A stretch of 64,000 nt of DNA. Source: Myrica gale. Its lineage: Eukaryota > Streptophyta > Magnoliopsida > Fagales > Myricaceae. Positions 57,966-64,000 of this stretch are shown here, in pieces (the first letter of the stretch is position 1; every line of letters starts with the position of its first letter). The position numbers were made by a program, and so were the translations under genes. Location: positions 10,403,001 through 10,467,000 of the forward strand of contig OZ005621.1 in NCBI GenBank assembly GCA_963930655.1. Direction: 5' to 3'. The notes under the pieces were generated by a model. That model did no database searches, was not told where the DNA came from, and saw only the letters and a program-made list of their open reading frames with translations.

Positions 57966-59221
57966 TGTGAGTCCTAGTTTCAGGATTAAGGCAACCCAAG
58001 AGGGGGGTGAATTGGTTTTCTAAAACTTTTCGATATTAACCCCCCAAAACCGTGTTTGCAAAGTAAATACTAATTTAGCACAAGTATAATGATATAACAA
58101 GTATGTAAGTGCTAAATGTAAAGAGTAGGGATAGAGAAAGCAAACACGTGATTTTTAGGTGGTTCGGCAAGCCCGCCTACATCCACCCCTCAAGCTCCTT
58201 CACCGAGCCTTGAGGTTTCTCCACTATTCTTCAAATAGCTTTACACACTAGCTTCCGGGTGCTAGTGTACCGTACAAGTGTTTTCCCGGGATCAACACTC
58301 AAACCCTCCCAAGTGATTTTTCGGGCTCACCACTCACAACCTAACCAAGCTTGAGATATACCTTCTCTAAGCTTCTTCTTTAGTGAACAACCTCACTAAA
58401 GGAAATACCTCTCTTTGATATGAAGATAGAAGAACAAAAACTCTCTTGATAGAGTAGATATGAAAATGGAAAGTTCTATCTCTTCATTCACACAAAGACA
58501 AGGATATGAAAGTGTGTTTTGTGTGAATGCTATGAGAAATATAGAATAAGAAGATTTAAAATATTTCTCAAGTAGTAGAAATGATATGTGGTCGTTGGTT
58601 CTTCATTTTAGACGTTTTGGATGTGTATTTATAGGCCACATATGAAAACTAGCCGTTTATAGCCGTTAGGGGTCGATTTGACAATTTTACCGTTGTACCG
58701 GTCGACTGCTTCATGTACCGGTCGACCGGTTCAAGTAGTCGTTGCCCAACGGTCATAAATTTGAATGCTGTCAAGGATCGACCGCTTCATGTAGAGGTCG
58801 ACCGCTACAAAAAGTTCATCGACCGGTTCATTTAAAACCATGTTTTTGACCACTTTCAAACACCCAATTTTAAAGACTTACTTCCCATAAGTATATGAAG
58901 GGTTTGAGAGTATATTTGGAGTGTTTTGAAACCTTTAAAAACATTTTAATCTTTCAAAGAAAAAGTAAAACGGTTTATGCACGTTTTGAAAGATATGCAA
59001 GTGTGTGATTCAAATCCTTGTCAAATGTGAAATAAAGAGTTACAAGGATTATACCCCAAGGTCTTAAATCTTCACTTTAAGCTCCTTACATCTTCTTGTT
59101 CTTCTTTCTTCAAGGTTTGGCTCTTTTCATCAAGTTGTCTTTGTCTTTGAAAATGTCCATTTTGTAAACTTTATCAATTTATTGAAATCATCAAAATCTC
59201 GATTGTGCACAAAAGCCAACA
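57966..59221 (-). mobile_element. 1.26-kb solo LTR (Copia, SIRE-like), minus orientation
   Basis: On the minus strand it opens TGTTGGCTTTTGTGCACAAT and closes CTAGGACTCACA. The flanks are the perfect 5-bp duplication ATCTC (57961-57965 and 59222-59226). GGGGGGTGAATTGG and TGGTTCGGCAAGCCCGCCTA words are characteristic of this LTR class. It holds a cluster of GGTCGACCG palindromes at 58698-58837. No internal domain is adjacent. Confidence 0.85.
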
Positions 59222-59621
59222 ATCTCGATCAGAAAAAGGGCTAAAGATACTTTGGCAAGTATTTTATCAATTAAAGTCCTTTCAGATATAGATTTTTAGC
59301 TTGTTAAGTGCATTGCAAAGGTACAAAATTTGCGGTTTGCAATTATTTTAGTTTATTATGTGTATGTGAGCATTAGATCTTATGACATGGCAAATATTTG
59401 TGTATTTGGATAGTTTGAAATTTAAATGTTATAAAATTTCAGACCAGTAAGTGATATTTGAGTGATAGTTTGGGAGCTACTAGTTAATATTTCTATAAAT
59501 TTTAATATAAGATACTAGTATGTACATTTGATTACCTTATAAAGAAAAACTTATTAAATTGATATTAATGTGTAAATGTGACAATAAACTACTAATGTGT
59601 ATATAATGCAAGAAGCACAAA

Positions 59622-60240
59622 ATCACTTTCGGCGTAAAAAAAATTTGTCACCCAAAGTGCTAATTTTGTCACCAAAGGCTTTGGGTGACAAAATCAAGTT
59701 GACACCCGGTTTATCACCTAAAGCTCGTCAACAAAGATTTTAGGTGACTGTTTCCGTGTTTCCTCACACAAAACTGACCGGACGAAAAGTAAACCGTCCC
59801 GACGGTTTTTTGCTTCCTCGACGAACTTCAATTTCGTTAAGACTAAGTCGATTCTATCCATTCGCATGATGCGTGTAAACGTTTTGTACAAGGTGGCGTA
59901 AATACTTTTGTCATCAAATATACGTGCATACGATGAGAAATCGCATGTGCACAAAGTTTCCTTTCCTGACAAATTGGAATTCTGTCACCGAACACATCGT
60001 GCGAACCATCATACAACACGTACGGACACTCAATAAATTGAACAGTGTGAATGGTGGAAATCTCGATGAACCAACATCTATCACCCAGTAATCCATTTGC
60101 ACAATGTTATTTTCCATGCAAACATGATTTAAAATAGACCAATATCTATCACCCAGAAAACCCTGTGCATGGTGATTCACATATAACCACGCGCACGGTC
60201 GTGTACGCATGCGCACATTTCCCTAAAAACCTTGACGTAT
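59622..60240 (-). mobile_element. possible DNA-transposon terminal region
   Basis: The stretch starts CACTTTCGGCG and contains inverted words TTTGTCACC / GGGTGACAAA (59645-59690) like subterminal repeats. ATCTATCACCCAG occurs twice at 60077 and 60139. Frames on the minus strand here have no domain. It may be the 3' side of an element that carries the gene at 60508-61507, but the other terminus is not seen. Confidence 0.35.
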
Positions 60241-60507
60241 TTTAAACCGTTCGAATAGTATTGCATATATACTAATATTTTTGAATTTATTTAATTATAA
60301 ATTTAAAAATAATTTGTTGATAATACTCAAAGGATTATATTCAATAGTTATTATAAGAACAAAATGTCTATAAATATTTAATCGTCATAAGTAAATAAAA
60401 TACATATCGAATTCAGTTAGTGTAAAATAGATAATCTAGCCACATCTTTGTTTGGGCATAAAATGTGATGTAAGTTGCCTTATATGTTTCATCATCTGCT
60501 CACACAT

Positions 60508-61507
60508 TTATTGTTCACATGTTGCAACCTCTGTTGTTGCTTGTGCTACTGCACCTCCAAATACTGCTGATGCTCTCACAATCATCTCTATCCGCCTGAC
60601 AAGTACCTCTTCATATTCCATCTGTTTAGCTCTCATCTCCTCTATCTCTAATCTGGCCTCCTCCAATCTCCGGGACAGATCAATGGACGATAACGAACAT
60701 GATAATCCAACTGATCTTTCTGAATGGCTTAAGCCACACACGTAACTTGCTTTCATCCCTATGACCTTAATGAAATTCTCTACTTTTGTATATAGCTTTC
60801 CCTTGACTCGTGTTGTAACTGTAATGCTTCCTTTTTTTTCCTACAAATTAAGAAGAACAAAGTAAAATTAATGAGGAAAAGTCACATTGAGCTCCCTAAC
60901 TACCGATCTTGACACATTGAGCTCTCCAACGTCCACAATTAATCAAATTGTGCCCTGAAATAAAATTTGAGGGTCAAAATGGTGCCACGTGGCTCATTCA
61001 CAACACATGTGGCACGAGTTTGATTGTTAGATCTTTTAAGGACGCAAATTGATGAAATTTGGTAATTCGACTCAACGTGTCAAAGGTGGTAGTTTAAACT
61101 TATATTTAAAATTGCATTGGTAGTTAGAGGGCTCAAAGTGATGTCTCCCCAAAGTTAATATATGAAACATTAAATATAATGAATGCATGATTAAATTTAA
61201 TATTACAATTTACAAAATTTTCCCCTGCAACTCCTGATATCCACGCGTCATCCTTATTAGTATGCATTTTTTTATACAATAACGCCGGATTAATCTAATA
61301 AGTTTCGGGATTTCTCTGTATACCAAAAGAAAAGTCCAGCATGCATATTAAAATTCCAAAGTCATGTATTTAAGCGATATCTCCAAAAGAAAGGTGGATT
61401 TTATTACTTACGCCGTCCCAATCTCTAAGCGAAGGACTCGATACTGCTACTGTACTGGGAGTACTTCTAGCTTGAACCGTTGTTTTCATTAATCGCACTG
61501 AAGACAT
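60508..61507 (-). CDS. predicted two-exon gene, 142 aa, coiled-coil C-terminal half
   Basis: Exon 1 (61507-61412) starts ATG and ends GGC at a consensus donor GTAAGT. Exon 2 (60840-60508) follows acceptor TTTGTAG. Both joins are phase 0 and the joined frame is open to the stop. The 32-residue first exon is Ser/Thr-rich. Exon 2 begins EKKGSITVTTRVKGKLYTKV and contains an amphipathic helix RRLEEARLEIEEMRAKQMEY near residues 93-112, then ends in an alanine/valine-rich tail. Similar coiled-coil ends occur in plant CACTA-type accessory proteins, so it may be transposon-derived, but no catalytic domain exists. The overlapping plus-strand frame (60452-60745) is a shadow. A MITE sits in the 571-bp intron. 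Confidence 0.4.
60873..61150. mobile_element. MITE inside the predicted intron
   Basis: Inverted ends GTCACATTGAGCTCCCTAAC and (reverse) ATCACTTTGAGCCCTCTAAC extend to GAGGAAAA / GGGGAGAC at the tips. Flanks AAATTAAT and AAAGTTAAT are nearly identical. The 278-bp interior is non-coding. Confidence 0.65.
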
Positions 61508-61739
61508 TTTCCTCCCGCTGGCACGACATCGTCCTTCAACAAACATCCATCATTGAAAGCGACTGTGTAAGCTCAATGCCGATTGTGTATCCGAAGGACA
61601 AAAAGAGATCTGCATCAAAATTTTAAAACACATTGGACACAATGAGGGATACAATTATGCACATTACGGATATTGTAAACTCAAACTGTCTGTAAAGTAA
61701 ACAATTCAAGAAATTACATCAAGTTTGCTATCCGATCAA

Positions 61740-61855
61740 TGTAATTTCCAAATGGGTCTAAGGCTACTAAATGAATGCATGAAGAATAATTCAAACAAAA
61801 CATTCAGTCGGAAGCAAATACCGTAATTTCCAAATGGGTCTAAGGCTTTTCATTT
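61740..61855. repeat. short direct repeat pair
   Basis: GTAATTTCCAAATGGGTCTA (then AGGCT) occurs at 61740 and again at about 61830, separated by about 65 bp of unrelated sequence. Confidence 0.7.
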
Positions 61856-61867
61856 CCAATGCTTATT

Positions 61868-62862
61868 TGTTGAAGTTTCTATGAGTTTTAAATGACTAAT
61901 GACAGTAATTGGAGGTTTGTGAAGAGACGGCTGCAGATATTTTGATTTGGACGGATTTTGCTTTGTATTTAGGTCCCCCTTGCCTATAAAAGGGGCATCT
62001 CAATCAGAGGTCAATCACACCTCTCAAACATAATTCTCTATTTTTTTAGATCTTTCTTTCTTTAAATCAGTTTGGCCATTGTTGGGTTTTTTCAACTTTC
62101 TTTAGTTCTTTTGAATCGTTGCAATGCGTGTGTTCGAGAGCAATTCGATTTTTGTAGCAAGTCGAGTAAGCGGAGCTATTATAATATTTTCTTCAAAAAA
62201 TGATGAACAATGAAAAACAAAATTTTTGATTCCGTTAAAGATATTTTTCATAATTGTTTTGTGAAAATATCTATTTTTATTCTGATTCTGATCTATGTTA
62301 TTATTTATTGTATTGTTTTCAAACTTCGAGGTGATGTTCTGTTACTGAGTCCACCCGTTCCATGAAGTGGTTTCTGCATGGGTTTCTCCCTAGTTCTCGC
62401 TAAGTCTTAATAGAGTGAACTCTGTTTACTGTTGTCTCATTTCGATTGGCCGTCGAATAATTTGTTGCACAACCCTGCCACAGGGGTAAATGTGGCTTAC
62501 TGTTAATGCCAAAGGGAAATTTTTGTATTACTGGTAAATCTATCTATAAATTCTGAATTTCTGATTTATGGAAAATATTATATTTTTAATCGTTTATTTT
62601 ATTATCTGTTTGCTGAGTTGCCGAACTCACTATGTTATTATTTTCCTATTTTCAAAGACTGTTGAAGGATGTGTCAAGGATCAAACTTAGAAAGCATGGG
62701 GTAGGATATATGAGAATGTCATTTTGGAGTTAGACTATTAAGAGAGTTTGTTTAAGTTTATATTTTGAACATTAAAGTTATGATTTTTGTTTTGTTTCGA
62801 ATAAATGAGATAAATTTCTTAAAATTATTTTTATTTATTTGTGCTGATTTTTGGGGCGTGAC
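61868..62862 (+). repeat. LTR-like sequence ending GGGGCGTGACA
   Basis: The right end TTTTTGGGGCGTGACA (62862) is a common Gypsy LTR terminus. CCTATAAAAGGGGCATC at 61984 is a convincing U3 TATA box, and CTGAGTCCACCCGTTCCATG (62338-62358) is typical of such LTRs. The left end is uncertain (TGTTGAAG at 61868 is a guess) and I found no matching 5-bp flanks. No pol sequence is near, so it is probably a solo or truncated LTR. Confidence 0.45.
61983..61992 (+). promoter_or_regulatory. TATA box of the LTR-like sequence
   Basis: CTATAAAAGG lies in a G/C-flanked context, about 50 bp upstream of CTCTCAAACATAATTCTC, a plausible start region. Confidence 0.45.
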
Positions 62863-63417
62863 AGAATAGTCATCGACACAAGAAACCAACGACAACAAAA
62901 GATTGACGAAGCTCCATGGCTAGAGTCCCAAACTTGTTGATAGTTAAAGATTTAACTGGATTAAGTCGCATAATTTTTCTCAAATGAGGGGGGTTTCATG
63001 TAAAAATTTGGTATCTTACTTGTGGGTAGACTGTTGTTGTGGTTGCCTGTTATTTTTACACGCTTTAAGGGTAGAAAAATTGTCTTCGGTCTTCACCCTA
63101 ACACAGTGGTATTGAAGCCCTGGTTAATCCTTAGTCTTAAACTTTTTGGTTGAATCAAATAGAGAAGTGGGTGGATCTGTGTGTCGTATAACATGTGGTT
63201 AAAGAAGTAGAAACTTAAAAATTTGGGTAAAGTACACCCATTTCATCCCTAAGTTTTGCCCTCACTGCAAATTTTTTTTTTTATTATTTGTCCTCACTCC
63301 TCAGTGCTCAAATTATCAAAATGATCCATCCATCATTCTCTCAATCTCAAAAATCTGGTAGAGTGCCACATCACACCCAATTAGTCCGGATATAGGACAT
63401 ATGGCAAATTATGGTCT
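62863..63417. other. non-coding stretch
   Basis: No gene is seen. 63230-63415 has the look of a decayed MITE (CATTTCATCCCTAAGTTTTG) without a partner end. Confidence 0.35.
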
Positions 63418-64000
63418 AATTAGAGATCGTTTGGAAGTTGGAATAACAAATTATGATTAATTTTGCATTCTTCTTTTAAAAAAGAAAATAACGAGTTGTT
63501 TATGAAATGCTGACAATCCATTGGATGAGGGGCGTACAAAATTTAGAAAATTATTGAAGGCTACTATTCAATTGTATCATTTCAAGTTGAATGGAAGATA
63601 AGAGTAATGCCTCTTTCATTTGGACCCCAATGAGACCCTACAATAAGTTTGTTGTCGAACACTAAGAGATATGCTGCATGAAATGCTAAGTTGCCAAAGG
63701 ACACGTACAAGAAGTATATACTGAAATATTGTCGTAATGGCTTACGAACCGTACTAAAAAAAATTCAATCCAACTAGAGAACCAAAATTACTATTTTTTC
63801 AAATAAATTAAACAACTTGATTATAGTTAATAAAAATTATTATTGTTTTCACCGTGACCGATAAAAGTATACGCAAAAACTATACCGGAAAAATAAAAAA
63901 CCGATGCTTTTAACAAATTACAAAATAAATAGAACACTGGAAAGTAATACAAATAAAGATTCTGACATTTGAGGTTAGAACGATTAAAATAGTCTTCTTC
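63418..64000. repeat. third copy of the hAT-linked dispersed repeat (copy C, cut by window end)
   Basis: TTAGAGATCGTTTGGAAGTTG, CTCTTTCATTTGGACC, AGACCCTACAATAAGT and CCGATAAAAGTATACGCAAAAACTA-type blocks match 3985-4760 in order. Copy A (364-400) shares AGAGTAATGCCTCTTTCA. The transposase part, if present, would lie beyond the window. Confidence 0.7.

Overview
The window is nuclear DNA of a flowering plant, most likely a woody eudicot. It is AT-rich and packed with plant-type Copia and Gypsy LTR elements, L1 LINEs, hAT, PIF/Tourist-like and CACTA-like DNA transposons, a TRIM element and a FAR1-type MULE-derived gene. I see no rRNA or tRNA gene, no CRISPR array and no bacterial gene organisation. 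Most open frames are relics of transposon proteins. At most three stretches look like non-transposon coding sequence.

Layout. 0-6 kb: two hAT transposase relics (minus strand), a non-autonomous hAT element, a Copia LTR remnant and a Tourist-like MITE. 6.05-12.13 kb: a complete but dead Copia element with a GATCG target duplication, a duplicated LTR-leader segment, a nested Gypsy fragment and a nested TRIM. 12.1-19 kb: LINE 3' end, SINE, MITEs, a frameshifted membrane-protein ORF and a CACTA-like repeat array. 19.3-26.6 kb: two copies of a small gene family with a conserved TATA promoter and 5' exon. The better copy (CDS 25851-26360) encodes a 169-aa acidic protein with 37-aa repeats carrying SUMO-interaction-like motifs. 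26.6-32.3 kb: Copia LTR remnant, then a 3.7-kb solo LTR with a TCAAC duplication. 32.9-37.4 kb: two tandem-repeat blocks and a FAR1-related pseudogene.

40.2-53.4 kb: one L1 element on the minus strand, recognised by a 16-bp target duplication at both ends. It is filled by later insertions: a hAT element with a possible captured ORF, a 1-kb retroposon with its own target duplication, and an opposite-strand 5'-truncated L1 that itself holds a 62-bp-arm palindrome and a hAT MITE. 54.1-56.3 kb: SIRE-type Copia relic. 57.97-59.22 kb: solo LTR with an ATCTC duplication. 59.6-61.5 kb: a possible two-exon minus-strand gene with a MITE in its intron. 61.9-62.9 kb: LTR-like sequence. 63.4 kb to the end: third copy of the hAT-linked repeat of 4 kb.

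The most interesting items are the SIM-repeat gene family (13.8, 19.3, 24.7 and 35.0 kb, plus an inverted promoter piece at 27.8 kb) and the layered 13-kb L1 nest. All calls come from reading the sequence; no database search was run.
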